Part shown: in pieces, positions 38,702 through 47,003 of the stretch | Layout: the number at the start of each line of letters is the position of its first letter | Numbering within the stretch: the first letter of the stretch is position 1 | Assembly: GCF_014280875.1 (NCBI RefSeq) | Contig: NZ_JACLAL010000005.1 | Coordinates: 434,001-498,000, forward strand | Length of the DNA stretch: 64,000 nt | Source: Paenirhizobium daejeonense | GTDB lineage: Bacteria > Pseudomonadota > Alphaproteobacteria > Rhizobiales > Rhizobiaceae | Direction: 5' to 3' | The notes under the pieces: generated by a model | What the model was told of the DNA's origin: nothing | Database searches by the model: none | The model's input: only the letters and a program-made list of their open reading frames with translations | Translations under genes and position numbers: made by a program

Positions 38702-39448
38702 TTATTGCGGAATGGTCCCGATTACCGCGATGATTGGCCCAAGCGGAAAGAATCGGTCGCGCCTGCCCATCGACGGGATGAGCGCGCTGGAAATCGTGCC
38801 GTCGAGATAAAGCGCGTTGCCGCAACCCAGTTCGTCGCGAAACAGCGATGCAAAAGCATAAAAGTTCACCGGGCCGCGGCTGATGGCGAAATGCACCCTG
38901 CCCTCCGCATCGACCCCGACGCCGTTGCGGATCTTGAGGCTGTCGCTGTCGGGCAGGAAGCGTGGATGCAGCTTGCCGTCGATCACCAGCATCGGGCCGG
39001 ACTGGGTGGCATAGTCGGCCTTCGGCTTCTCCCGGATATAGGCCTGCGTCTCCATCACGCCCGGTTTCCCGCCCGCCACGTAGAAAACGCCGTTCGGCAG
39101 CAGGTGGAAATTGCCCCACCCTGCCCGTGTGCTGATCGGCTGCCGCTCGATCCCGTTCTCGACGAACAGCCCGACTGGCGAGAGGTCGTAATGATACATG
39201 CCGCCATTCATGGCGAAGACCGGATAATGCCGTTCCTTCCAGAGCTGGAGCGAAAGAGAATCGAAATTTCCGAAGGGCATGCGCGCCGGATCGGAATGGT
39301 AGATTCTTAACGTCGCATCAGGCTCGAAGCTGCACACAGTGTAGCGGACGCCGTCCTGTACAAGTTCCCTGCAAGGGTCGGTTTCGGTCGCATGGGAAAT
39401 GCTGCAGGCACTGAGAAATATGGAAAATAGTAGAAAAAGCAGTCGCAT
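38702..39448 (-). CDS. DUF2233 phosphodiester glycosidase-family lipoprotein
   Basis: 248 residues with a lipoprotein signal (LLFLLFSIFLSACS). The NAGPA/DUF2233 fold is recognised from AMNGGMYHYDLSPVGLFVE, ATQSGPMLVIDG, RNGVGVD and ALYLDGTISSAL. Relatives of the uncovering enzyme cleave sugar phosphodiesters; in bacteria the role is in envelope polysaccharide metabolism. No operon partners. Confidence 0.8.
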   Translation of the reverse strand: MRLLFLLFSIFLSACSISHATETDPCRELVQDGVRYTVCSFEPDATLRIYHSDPARMPFGNFDSLSLQLWKERHYPVFAMNGGMYHYDLSPVGLFVENGIERQPISTRAGWGNFHLLPNGVFYVAGGKPGVMETQAYIREKPKADYATQSGPMLVIDGKLHPRFLPDSDSLKIRNGVGVDAEGRVHFAISRGPVNFYAFASLFRDELGCGNALYLDGTISSALIPSMGRRDRFFPLGPIIAVIGTIPQ

Positions 39449-39667
39449 GAATGTGGCCCGTGGTTCCTTGCGTCGTCGATGCCCTGTCGAATATGTCTCG
39501 CGGAAAATCCGGCCCGGTTCTGCCGGCGGATATTAACGAATGCCCCCTCTCGTTTACTCTTCATTAACCATAACTACCAAGAATGGCCACGACGCGGCAT
39601 GGAGAGCCGCCTCATCCCCCTGCAGAGCAATGACTTGGCTCGGACCCTTTTTAATGAAGGAAATGAC

Positions 39668-40375
39668 ATGCCAGTAATTACGTTTGCCAATACCAAGGGC
39701 GGCGCCGGAAAAACCACGGCCGCACTCATTCTTGCCAGTGAACTCGCCGCTCGCGGCAATCGCGTGACCATTCTCGACGCCGATCCGCGCGGCTGGATCA
39801 GCCGCTGGCATGCCCTCGGCAGCGCCAATGGCCTACTGTCGGTCGCCCAGGTCACCGAGGAAACCATCGAGGCGGCTACCCTCAGGGCGAAGAAGCGCGG
39901 CGGTTATATCCTGATCGACCTCCCCTCCAGCCAGGATGCTCTGCTTGCCAAGGCCGTCGGCCTTGCCGATCACGTGCTGATTCCGGTTCAGGGTTGCGCC
40001 ATGGATGCCCAGGGCGGTGCAGAGGTTCTCGAACTCCTGAAGGCGCTCAGCGATACCTGCGAAGTGCGCATTCCGCATTCGGTCGTGCTGACCCGCGTCA
40101 ATGCCGCAGTCACCACCCGCGCGCTTGGCGCCGCCAAGGAATTCCTCGGTCGCCGTGGCATTCCGACGCTCTCCACCGCGCTTGCCGAGCGCGCAGCCTA
40201 TCGCGACATCTTCGACAAGGGCGGCCTGCTGCACACACTCGATTCCCGTGAAGTCTCCAACCTGCACAAGGCGATCGAAAACGCCGTCAGCCTGACCGAC
40301 GAAGTTCTCGCGCAGCTTCCCCAGCGCTCGGTGCGCACCGTAAGCCGCAAGGCTCCGGTCCTGAAGGCCGCCTGA
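39668..40375 (+). CDS. Orphan ParA-family ATPase
   Basis: 235 residues from ATG 39668 (AAGGA six bases upstream). It has deviant Walker A KGGAGKTTAALILA, Walker A' ILDADPRGWISRW and Walker B ILIDLPSSQD. No parB or centromere-like repeats are adjacent, so it is not an obvious partition locus. VirC1-like or MinD-like positioning roles are possible. Confidence 0.8.
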   Translation: MPVITFANTKGGAGKTTAALILASELAARGNRVTILDADPRGWISRWHALGSANGLLSVAQVTEETIEAATLRAKKRGGYILIDLPSSQDALLAKAVGLADHVLIPVQGCAMDAQGGAEVLELLKALSDTCEVRIPHSVVLTRVNAAVTTRALGAAKEFLGRRGIPTLSTALAERAAYRDIFDKGGLLHTLDSREVSNLHKAIENAVSLTDEVLAQLPQRSVRTVSRKAPVLKAA

Positions 40376-40385
40376 TCAGGAAACC

Positions 40386-41090
40386 CTATCCGGCAGGAAG
40401 GCGGAGCGCTTCCATGTGGAAGCGCAGCTGCGCTTCCGGATAGCGATACATCGACCCGACCGGGCAAGCGGTGCGTGCAAGACACCCCGATGACATGCAC
40501 CCCGCCTTGCCCTCGGTCGTGACGAGGTGGAAACGACAGCGGGCAACGTCGAAACGGTCTAGGAAAACCGCCGTGGCCGGACAGGTCGAGAGACAAGGCT
40601 TGTCAGGACACTGCCCACAGATGTCGATATCGTCAGGCGGAACTCGTTCTTCGGTGACATCTTCCGCAAAACCCAATGCCCCGCGATAGCCATGCCACAA
40701 ACCGTATTGCGGATGGATCAGTATCCCGAGCGGCGAGGCCCTGAGCCCTTCCGCTTTCATCGCCCACTGCTGGAACGGCTGGTAAGGCTGATCGGAAGGA
40801 TAATAGGCCGTGGCGCCAGAGCGTCCGGCGATCTCGCCGATCACCTCCTTCGACCATGTGTCGAGGGGATCCGTTCCTCCGCGATCCCAGCACTTTTCCC
40901 GCCAGTCGGAAAACGTCTCCCAGAGTGAGCCGCCGATATTGCCGATCAGCACCACTGACAGCGCCTGACGGCCATCCGAAAGCGCCGGCCCGCCCTGCCC
41001 GTCCGGAAAATGCGCGACACCTCGGACATGCAGTCCGTGTTCGGTAAGTGCCGAAATTATACCGTCAGCAATGGGCAAAAGGCCGCTCAT
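40386..41090 (-). CDS. 4Fe-4S protein in the one-carbon locus
   Basis: 234 residues. The C-terminal half has ICGQCPDKPCLSTCP, a classic ferredoxin-type cluster loop, and further cysteines (RCRFH, GCMSSGC, TACP) for a second cluster. The N-terminal part resembles the non-cobalamin region of QueG-type proteins. ATG 41090 overlaps a short reading frame that continues the MttB frame. A role as electron donor in corrinoid activation is plausible from context only. Confidence 0.7.
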   Translation of the reverse strand: MSGLLPIADGIISALTEHGLHVRGVAHFPDGQGGPALSDGRQALSVVLIGNIGGSLWETFSDWREKCWDRGGTDPLDTWSKEVIGEIAGRSGATAYYPSDQPYQPFQQWAMKAEGLRASPLGILIHPQYGLWHGYRGALGFAEDVTEERVPPDDIDICGQCPDKPCLSTCPATAVFLDRFDVARCRFHLVTTEGKAGCMSSGCLARTACPVGSMYRYPEAQLRFHMEALRLPAG

Positions 41091-41191
41091 CGCGGCCCCT
41101 CGTATTTGTAATGCGGTCGCCAGACCTCGCTCTGGATCATATCGGCAACCAGCGCTGAACCGCCTTGCTCCCTGGCGGAGTCGGGATGCCT
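41087..41191 (-). other. In-frame 34-codon continuation after the mttB TGA stop
   Basis: Directly after the MttB TGA (41194-41192) the same frame stays open for 34 codons (including ALVADMIQSEVWRPHYKYEG) and stops in an ATGA overlap with the Fe-S gene. G/C dominates its third positions (about 70%). A small stem CCGCC/GGCGG lies about 15 bases after the TGA. It could be a coupled micro-gene starting at the internal ATG, a read-through tail, or chance. Confidence 0.3.
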
Positions 41192-42757
41192 TCAGGTGAA
41201 AGCGTCGGGCATCGAATCCTTGCGCTTGGCGATATAGGCCAGAAGCGCCTCGTCGATGGCCGGATCGAGCGGCGGAGCTTCATACGAGTCGAGCCAGGAG
41301 CGGCAAAGCGCGTTGGCGCGGTCCTCGATACGCTTGCGGCCTTCGACCTCCCACTGTTCGAAGGAGTTGTTGTCAGCGAGCGCCGAGCGATAGAAGGCCG
41401 TCTGGAAGTTCGCCTGCGTGTGGGCGCAGCCCAGATAGTGCGCGCCGGGACCCACTTCGCGGATGGCATCCATCGCCTGCCCGCTCTCGGAAAGATCGAC
41501 GCCCTGCGCGAGCTTCTGCATCATGCCGAGCTGGTCCTGGTCGATCATGAACTTCTCGTAGCAGGCGGCAAGGCCGCCCTCCAGCCAGCCTGCGGCATGC
41601 AGCACGAAGTTGGTGCCGGCAAGCAGAGTCATGTTGAGCGTGTTGGCGCTTTCATGGGCCGCCTGCGCGTCCGGAACCTTGGATGCGCAAAGAGAACCGC
41701 CGGTACGGAACGGCAGGCCGAGACGCCGCGCAAGCTGGGCCGCGCCGTAAGAAACCAGCGCCGGTTCCGGCGTGCCGAAGGTCGGTGCGCCCGACTGCAT
41801 CGAGATCGAGGCGGCGAAGGTGCCGAACAGCACCGGCGCGCCTGGGCGGATAAGCTGGGTGAAGGATGCACCCGCCAGGACTTCTGCGAGAATCTGGGTC
41901 AGCGTGCCGGCGACCGTGACCGGGCTCATCGCACCGGAAAGGATAAAGGGCGAAATCACGCAGGCCTGGTTGTGCCGGGCATAGACCTTGGCCGCGCCGA
42001 GCATGGTTTCGTCATAGACCATCGGCGAGTTGGCGTTGATCAGATTGACGAGGACCGTGTTGTTCTCGACGAAGTCGTCGCCGAACAGGATCTTGCACAT
42101 GGCAACCGAATCTTCCGCTCTTTCCGGCGCGGTGACCGATCCCATGAACGGCTTGTCGGAATATTTGATGTGGCTGTAGACCATGTCCAGGTGACGCTTG
42201 TTCACCGGAATGTCCACCGGCTCGCAGACCGTGCCGCCGGAATGGTGCACCGAAGGCGCCATGTAGGAGAGCTTCACGAAATTGCGGAAGTCCTCTAGCG
42301 TTGCGTAGCGGCGGTTGCCGTCGAGGTCGCGGACGAAGGGCGAACCGTAGTTCGGCGCGAACACGGTGGCCTTGCCGCCGATCTGTACGCTGCGCTCCGG
42401 ATTGCGGGCGTACTGGGTGAAGACGGAAGGCGCGGTCTTCAGGAGTTCGCGGCAAAGCCCCTTGGGGAAATGAACGCGCTGTCCCTTCACGTCGGCACCG
42501 GCTTGTCTCCAAAGTTCCAGCGCTTCCGCGTCGTCACGGAACTCGATGCCGATCTCCTCCAGAATGGTATCGGCATTGCGCTCGATGATCTGCAGGCCTT
42601 CCTCGTCGAGTACTTCATAGGGCGCGATCTTGCGGGTGATGTAAGGCATGGCCGGTCCGGCGCCGCCACCGCTGCGCGATGCCCTGCGGGCGGCAGCTCC
42701 CCGTCCCTCGCCGCGAGAGCGACGTCCTTCGCCTGTTTGTGCCGTGATGTCGTCCAT
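41192..42757 (-). CDS. MttB-family (non-pyrrolysine) corrinoid methyltransferase
   Basis: 521 residues. The superfamily is recognised from IAPYEVLDEEGLQIIERNAD, FAPNYGSPFVRDLDG, HHSGGTVCEPVDIP and AHYLGCAHTQANF. No amber codon interrupts the frame, so it is not the pyrrolysine-containing trimethylamine enzyme. Characterised non-Pyl members demethylate glycine betaine, proline betaine or related quaternary amines. Residues 10-34 are Arg/Gly-rich and probably disordered. It is divergent from its corrinoid protein gene; the whole locus fits methyl transfer to cobalamin. The exact substrate cannot be read from sequence. Confidence 0.88.
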   Translation of the reverse strand: MDDITAQTGEGRRSRGEGRGAAARRASRSGGGAGPAMPYITRKIAPYEVLDEEGLQIIERNADTILEEIGIEFRDDAEALELWRQAGADVKGQRVHFPKGLCRELLKTAPSVFTQYARNPERSVQIGGKATVFAPNYGSPFVRDLDGNRRYATLEDFRNFVKLSYMAPSVHHSGGTVCEPVDIPVNKRHLDMVYSHIKYSDKPFMGSVTAPERAEDSVAMCKILFGDDFVENNTVLVNLINANSPMVYDETMLGAAKVYARHNQACVISPFILSGAMSPVTVAGTLTQILAEVLAGASFTQLIRPGAPVLFGTFAASISMQSGAPTFGTPEPALVSYGAAQLARRLGLPFRTGGSLCASKVPDAQAAHESANTLNMTLLAGTNFVLHAAGWLEGGLAACYEKFMIDQDQLGMMQKLAQGVDLSESGQAMDAIREVGPGAHYLGCAHTQANFQTAFYRSALADNNSFEQWEVEGRKRIEDRANALCRSWLDSYEAPPLDPAIDEALLAYIAKRKDSMPDAFT

Positions 42758-43028
42758 GTCCGTTTCCTCGCTCAGGCGCTTGATGCGCCGCTTCTCTCTC
42801 CGCCATTATGCTATTCAAATCTGTAAGTGAAACCATCCTTAATGCGCCAAGCGCTTGCGTCTGACAGACATGGCATTTGTCAACGCTGGTCTGATGCCGT
42901 CGTTTTTCAGGATCGGCGCGTCGCTTTCGAAAAGAGTTTTTGGCGATATTGAGGTTTAACTTCCCTTCAGGCAGTCTGATTTGGCTGCGATCGGAATCGC
43001 GATAAAAAACGAAGCGGGAAGCACCATC
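42758..43028. promoter_or_regulatory. Divergent control region between mttB and corrinoid-protein genes
   Basis: A 271-base non-coding interval from which both methyl-transfer genes are transcribed outward. No clear repeat or consensus promoter is seen; it is the expected site for the GlxA/GbdR-type regulator to act. Confidence 0.5.
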
Positions 43029-43730
43029 ATGTCCGACGACGAAATCATTCTTTCGGAACTCTCCGACGAAGAACTCGTGCAGCAGATGCACGACGACCTC
43101 TATGATGGCCTCAAGGAGGAGATCGAGGAAGCGACCCAGATCCTTTTGGATCGCGGTTGGGCTCCCTACGATGTCCTGACCCAGGCGCTTGTCGAGGGCA
43201 TGCGCATCGTCGGCATCGATTTCCGCGACGGCATCCTTTTCGTGCCGGAGGTGCTTCTGTCCGCCAATGCGATGAAGGCCGGCATGAACATTCTTCGCCC
43301 GCTGCTGGCCGCCACGGGCGCGCCGAAGCAAGGCAAGCTGGTCATCGGCACAGTCAAGGGCGACATCCACGACATCGGCAAGAACCTCGTCGGCATGATG
43401 ATGGAAGGCGCCGGCTTCGATGTCGTCGACCTCGGCATCAACAACCCCGTCGAAAACTATCTGGAAGCCATCGAGCGCGAAAAGCCCGATATCCTCGGCA
43501 TGTCGGCGCTGCTCACCACCACCATGCCTTACATGAAGGTCGTGATCGACACGCTCAAGGAAAAGGGCATGCGCGACGACTATATCGTGCTGGTCGGCGG
43601 AGCACCGCTCAACGAGGAGTTCGGCAAGGCCGTCGGCGCCGACGCCTATTGCCGCGATGCCGCGATTGCCGTCGAAACGGCAAAGGAACTCATTTCCCGC
43701 AAGCACAACAGCCTCGGCGCCCGCGCCTGA
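43029..43730 (+). CDS. Corrinoid (B12-binding) methyl-carrier protein
   Basis: 233 residues from ATG 43029. The N-terminal helical cap is residues 10-95 (LVEGMRIVGIDFRDGILFVPE). The cobalamin domain has GTVKGDIHDIGKNLVG, the DxHxxG motif supplying the lower-ligand His, then MSALLTTTMPYMK and VLVGGAPLNEEFG. It accepts the methyl group from the MttB-type enzyme and hands it to the folate methyltransferase. Confidence 0.93.
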   Translation: MSDDEIILSELSDEELVQQMHDDLYDGLKEEIEEATQILLDRGWAPYDVLTQALVEGMRIVGIDFRDGILFVPEVLLSANAMKAGMNILRPLLAATGAPKQGKLVIGTVKGDIHDIGKNLVGMMMEGAGFDVVDLGINNPVENYLEAIEREKPDILGMSALLTTTMPYMKVVIDTLKEKGMRDDYIVLVGGAPLNEEFGKAVGADAYCRDAAIAVETAKELISRKHNSLGARA

Positions 43731-43762
43731 GGCTCCGCTGCGGCAAATGCCATACAGTTATG

Positions 43763-43797
43763 AAAAAGCGCCGGTTGCCCTGCTGCCGGCGCTTTTT
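43763..43797 (+). terminator. Terminator after the corrinoid-protein gene
   Basis: AAAAAGCGCCGG (43763-43774) pairs with CCGGCGCTTTTT (43786-43797) over an 11-base loop, making a near-symmetric bidirectional terminator. Confidence 0.92.
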
Positions 43798-43908
43798 GAT
43801 TGATAGCCCTCCAGAGGTCACCGGATCCGGCAGCCTGAAAGCCGCGAGATCCAGCAGGCCGCCCCAGTTGTCGCAACGCGAGTGAGTGCCCTATATTAAG
43901 CGGGGTGT

Positions 43909-44067
43909 TTACTGAGCTGCCCGCTCGACGTCCTGGCCGGCAGCCTGGGTCGCATTGACGGCGCTGGCGGTGTCCTTGCCCATGCCGCGGATGGTGTTGC
44001 CGCAGCCGGTCAGGGCGAGACCGGAAACGATGAGGACTGTGGCGACGGTCAGTGTCTTGAAGGTCAT
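43909..44067 (-). CDS. Entericidin-like lipoprotein, copy 1
   Basis: 52 residues from ATG 44067. Signal peptide with lipobox (GLALTGCGNTIRGMGKD). The mature part is short and Ala-rich (ASAVNATQAAGQDV), the pattern of EcnA/B-type proteins. A paralogue lies at 44750-44908; the two flank the DUF1638 gene on the opposite strand. Function in rhizobia is unknown, probably envelope stress. Confidence 0.8.
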   Translation of the reverse strand: MTFKTLTVATVLIVSGLALTGCGNTIRGMGKDTASAVNATQAAGQDVERAAQ

Positions 44068-44120
44068 TTTCGGAAGCTCCATGGAAAAATGGTGATGGAA
44101 CAATTGCATCGGATACCAGC

Positions 44121-44720
44121 GTGAAACGCGGCAGCGCGAAAAAGGTTCACGTCATCGCTTGCGGCGCGATCGCCCGCGAGATCCTTGCGGTTTCGCGCCT
44201 CTCGGGGCTCGATCACCTTGAGCTTTCCTGTCTGCCGGCGATCTGGCATGCGACCCCCGACAAGATCGCGCCGGGCGTGGAGCAGGCCGTTGCCGAAGCC
44301 CGGAAGAACGGGGCGGAAAAGGTTTTCGTCGCCTATGCCGATTGCGGCACCGGCGGTCTTCTCGACAAGGTGTGCGAACGTCTCGGCGTCGAACGCCTTT
44401 CGGGACCTCACTGTTATTCGTTTTTCGCTGGCAACGAGGATTTCGCCGCCCGCTGGGACGACGATGTGACAGCCTTCTTCCTCACTGATTTCCTGGCCCG
44501 CCAGTTCGAGGCCTTCGTCATCGAGCCGCTGGGGCTCGACCGCCATCCGGAACTGAAGGACATGTATTTCGGAAACTACACGAAGCTGGTCTATCTGTCG
44601 CAGGAAGAGGATTTTGCATTGCAGGAAAAGGCGCGGTCCGCGGCCGATTATCTCGGCCTCGCCTATGAATACCGTTTCACCGGCTATGGCGACCTGCGGA
44701 AGGAACTGTCAGCCCTCTGA
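44121..44720 (+). CDS. DUF1638 protein
   Basis: 199 residues. Characteristic stretches are VHVIACGAIAREILAV, LPAIWHATPDKI, VAYADCGTGGLLD and SFFAGNEDFAARWDDD. DUF1638 genes recur beside corrinoid methyltransferase loci in anaerobes and alphaproteobacteria, but the activity is unknown. Cys residues in the ACGA and ADCGTGG motifs could bind metal or cofactor. Its location between corrinoid and folate genes supports a role in this pathway. Confidence 0.8.
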   Translation: MKRGSAKKVHVIACGAIAREILAVSRLSGLDHLELSCLPAIWHATPDKIAPGVEQAVAEARKNGAEKVFVAYADCGTGGLLDKVCERLGVERLSGPHCYSFFAGNEDFAARWDDDVTAFFLTDFLARQFEAFVIEPLGLDRHPELKDMYFGNYTKLVYLSQEEDFALQEKARSAADYLGLAYEYRFTGYGDLRKELSAL

Positions 44721-44749
44721 CGCGGCGAAGGAACCCGCCCCCCATCCGG

Positions 44750-44908
44750 TTACTTCACGGAGTTCGCGACGCTGCGTCCGGCATCCTTGGTCGCATCGAC
44801 TACGCCTCCGACATCCTTGCCGACGCCGCGAATTGTGTTGCCGCAGCCGCCGAGCGTAATCAGCGCAAAACCGAGAATGGCAACCGTGGAAATCTGTCTA
44901 GCCGACAT
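44750..44908 (-). CDS. Entericidin-like lipoprotein, copy 2
   Basis: 52 residues from ATG 44908 (AAGG six bases upstream). Lipobox ITLGGCGNTIRGVGKD repeats copy 1 almost exactly after the Cys; the tail is VVDATKDAGRSVAN. Clearly a duplicate of 43909-44067, separated by the DUF1638 gene. Confidence 0.8.
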   Translation of the reverse strand: MSARQISTVAILGFALITLGGCGNTIRGVGKDVGGVVDATKDAGRSVANSVK

Positions 44909-45253
44909 GAGGAACCTTTCCATTGGAAAATTGGACGAAGCGGCGTCCATCGCACCGGCTTTGGACAAATCCAAGGCAGCGTCGAGATAAGGCGATTAAC
45001 CGGACTTTCAGCGATCAGAGTTAAACAGGTCGCTTCTGCGACTCCGGTGATGAAACCCGGATGATCGCAGCTAAAGCATGTCCAGCAAAAGCTGCCGAAT
45101 GGTTTTGCGATGACGACGTGCACTGAAACAGGGACAACGCGTGCAGGGGGCTGATCTGACGATTCGTCACGCACTACTTGAGCCGGGGGAGCGGACAATG
45201 GCAGGCATTGCGGAAGCGACCACCACTTTCATTTTTGGTCCGAGGGCGCCGAA
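44909..45253. other. Intergenic region before the folate genes
   Basis: 345 bases with no credible gene. It should contain the promoter for the 45254-51538 operon; no consensus elements stand out. Confidence 0.5.
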
Positions 45254-46027
45254 GTGACCGAACGCGCGCCGACCGTTCTCCTTCTTACCGCCGGTGGTCC
45301 GAACCCGGCCATCGTCGCAAATGCGCTCGCTACGCGTTTTCCCGGTCTGCAGGTGGTGCTCGAGGAAGCGGAATCCAAATGGGGCATTACCCGGCGTCGC
45401 GCCCGCCGCCTCGGCTGGCCGAATGCGCTCGGCCAGCTGGCCACGATGATTGCCGCGCGGCTTCTCCGCCGGCTTGCCGCAAGACGCACCGCGGACCTCG
45501 TCGCATCGAGCGGCTACAGCGCAGATTTTTCTTCGGCCATTCCCCAGCACGAGGTTTCCTCGATCAATGACGAGAGCTGCGTTGCGCTGGTGCAGGCGCT
45601 CCAGCCCAAAGCCATCCTGTTGGTCAGCACGCGGCTGATGTCGCCGGCCGTTCTCTCCTCCATGCCCTGCCCGGTCATCAACCTGCATGCCGGTATAAAT
45701 CCCGCCTATCGTGGCCAGATGGGCGGCTACTGGTCGCTAGTAGAGCGCGACAGCGAAAACTTCGGTGCGACCGTCCATCTGGTCGACGCCGGAACCGATA
45801 CCGGCGGCACGCTCTATGAAGTCCGCACCACGCCGGAAAAAGGCGATTTCATCTCCACCTATCCGCTCGTCCTGACGATTGCGGCGCTCGACATTACCCG
45901 TCAGGCCGTCGAAGATGCGGTGGCCGGACGCCTGTCGCCCTATCAGCCCGGCGGGCCTTCGGCATTGCGCTTTCCGCCCGCCATTTGGGACTGGCTGCGT
46001 TACGGTCTCACGCGCGGCGTCTGGTAA
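45254..46027 (+). CDS. Formyltransferase-fold protein (10-formyl-H4folate related)
   Basis: 257 residues from GTG 45254. The fold is recognised by VINLHAGINPAYRG (the N-x-H catalytic pair and the loop) and by HLVDAGTDTGGTLY, which supplies the Asp. The N-terminal half is divergent from Fmt/PurN. In this locus a role in formyl-folate hydrolysis or transfer at the oxidised end of the one-carbon route is likely, releasing formate or formylating an acceptor. Confidence 0.75.
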   Translation: MTERAPTVLLLTAGGPNPAIVANALATRFPGLQVVLEEAESKWGITRRRARRLGWPNALGQLATMIAARLLRRLAARRTADLVASSGYSADFSSAIPQHEVSSINDESCVALVQALQPKAILLVSTRLMSPAVLSSMPCPVINLHAGINPAYRGQMGGYWSLVERDSENFGATVHLVDAGTDTGGTLYEVRTTPEKGDFISTYPLVLTIAALDITRQAVEDAVAGRLSPYQPGGPSALRFPPAIWDWLRYGLTRGVW

Positions 46028-46123
46028 TTCGGTGCGGCGTCGCTTTTTGCCATATGCGACGTCGTCAAAAGCGCAGTCCCTCGCCTGAGCCACGTGCATT
46101 CTGACGAAAAAGGGAGTGAAGAC

Positions 46124-46426
46124 ATGGCCGACAGGATCATCGTCTACTGGCGCGACATACCCGCCCAGGTCATCGTCAAGCAGGGCAGGAAAACGGCAAA
46201 ACGGGAGTTGTCGCTGCGGTTTACCGAAGCCATCGACATGTGCGCCATGCGCACCGGCGCCGCCGAGACCGACGACTATCTCGCGGAATGGCGCAAGGGC
46301 GATCCGATCCCGGTCGGCGACGATCTCGAAGCGGAAGCCGACAAGGCCATGGCCGAGATCGAATCTGCCTACGACAAGGCCCGTCTCGTCGCCCTCGTCC
46401 ATGCCGGAGGCCGGGACAATGGCTGA
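46124..46426 (+). CDS. 'Virulence factor' family (PF13769-type) small protein
   Basis: 100 residues from ATG 46124 (GGAG seven bases upstream). Starts MADRIIVYWRDIPAQVIVKQ and contains RFTEAIDMCAMRTG and AEWRKGDPIPVG, the pattern of a short family labelled virulence factor in databases. Despite the name it is repeatedly found next to split MetF genes, so a folate-pathway role is more likely. It overlaps the next gene by eight bases. Confidence 0.7.
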   Translation: MADRIIVYWRDIPAQVIVKQGRKTAKRELSLRFTEAIDMCAMRTGAAETDDYLAEWRKGDPIPVGDDLEAEADKAMAEIESAYDKARLVALVHAGGRDNG

Positions 46427-47003
46427 GGTAAAGCCGATCAAGGGCAATGCAGCCCCTGCCGCAAAGGCCGCCTCCGGCGCTTATACGCCGTCCAGCGTGT
46501 CGCCCAACCGCCGCGCGCGCCGCTCCTATACCATCCGTCTCTGGTCCGTACGTCATTCGCGGGCGCTGGAATGGTTCTATGCGCGTTTCGCCAATACCTT
46601 CCTCTTTCTCCATCCACTGTGGAAGAAGCTAGGCTATGCCCGCGTCGAACGGCCGGTGACCTTCGTGGAGCGCAACGTCAAGGGTCTGCTGTTCGACTGT
46701 CGCATGTGCGGCCAGTGCGTGCTGTCGTCCACCGGCATGTCCTGTCCCATGAACTGCCCGAAGCAGCTCAGGAACGGTCCCTGCGGCGGCGTGCGCGCCA
46801 ACGGCAATTGCGAGGTCGAACCCGACATGCCCTGCGTCTGGGTTCAGGCCTGGGCGGGATCGCGCAACATGGTGCATGGAGAGGCGATCATGAAGGTACA
46901 GAAGCCGGTGAACCAGTCCCTGCGCGAAACCTCGTCCTGGCTGCGCGTCACCGCCGAAGCCGCCGAGGCCCGTGACACTCTCTCGAAGGATGCGAAGGCA
47001 TGA
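46419..47003 (+). CDS. MetV-like protein (MTHFR C-terminal cysteine domain)
   Basis: 194 residues. The conserved block is FDCRMCGQCVLSSTGMSCP, then NCPKQLRNGPCGGV and NCEVEP (residues 88-130), matching the MTHFR_C/MetV family. In acetogens MetV is the small metal-binding partner of MetF. The N-terminal 40 residues are basic and flexible. It overlaps MetF by four bases, so the two are coupled and probably form a complex. Confidence 0.82.
   Translation: MAEVKPIKGNAAPAAKAASGAYTPSSVSPNRRARRSYTIRLWSVRHSRALEWFYARFANTFLFLHPLWKKLGYARVERPVTFVERNVKGLLFDCRMCGQCVLSSTGMSCPMNCPKQLRNGPCGGVRANGNCEVEPDMPCVWVQAWAGSRNMVHGEAIMKVQKPVNQSLRETSSWLRVTAEAAEARDTLSKDAKA

Noticed and set aside
39668..40375. Plasmid-type partition locus
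   Set aside because: A ParA-type ATPase is present, but no parB gene or centromere-like repeats are adjacent.
41192..41194. Selenocysteine at the mttB TGA
   Set aside because: The hairpin after TGA is short, has no recognisable SECIS loop, and the protein up to TGA has the expected MttB length; kept only as a read-through question in the findings.
41192..42757. Pyrrolysine-containing trimethylamine methyltransferase
   Set aside because: The frame is complete without an internal TAG and no pyl genes are nearby, so it belongs to the non-pyrrolysine MttB group.
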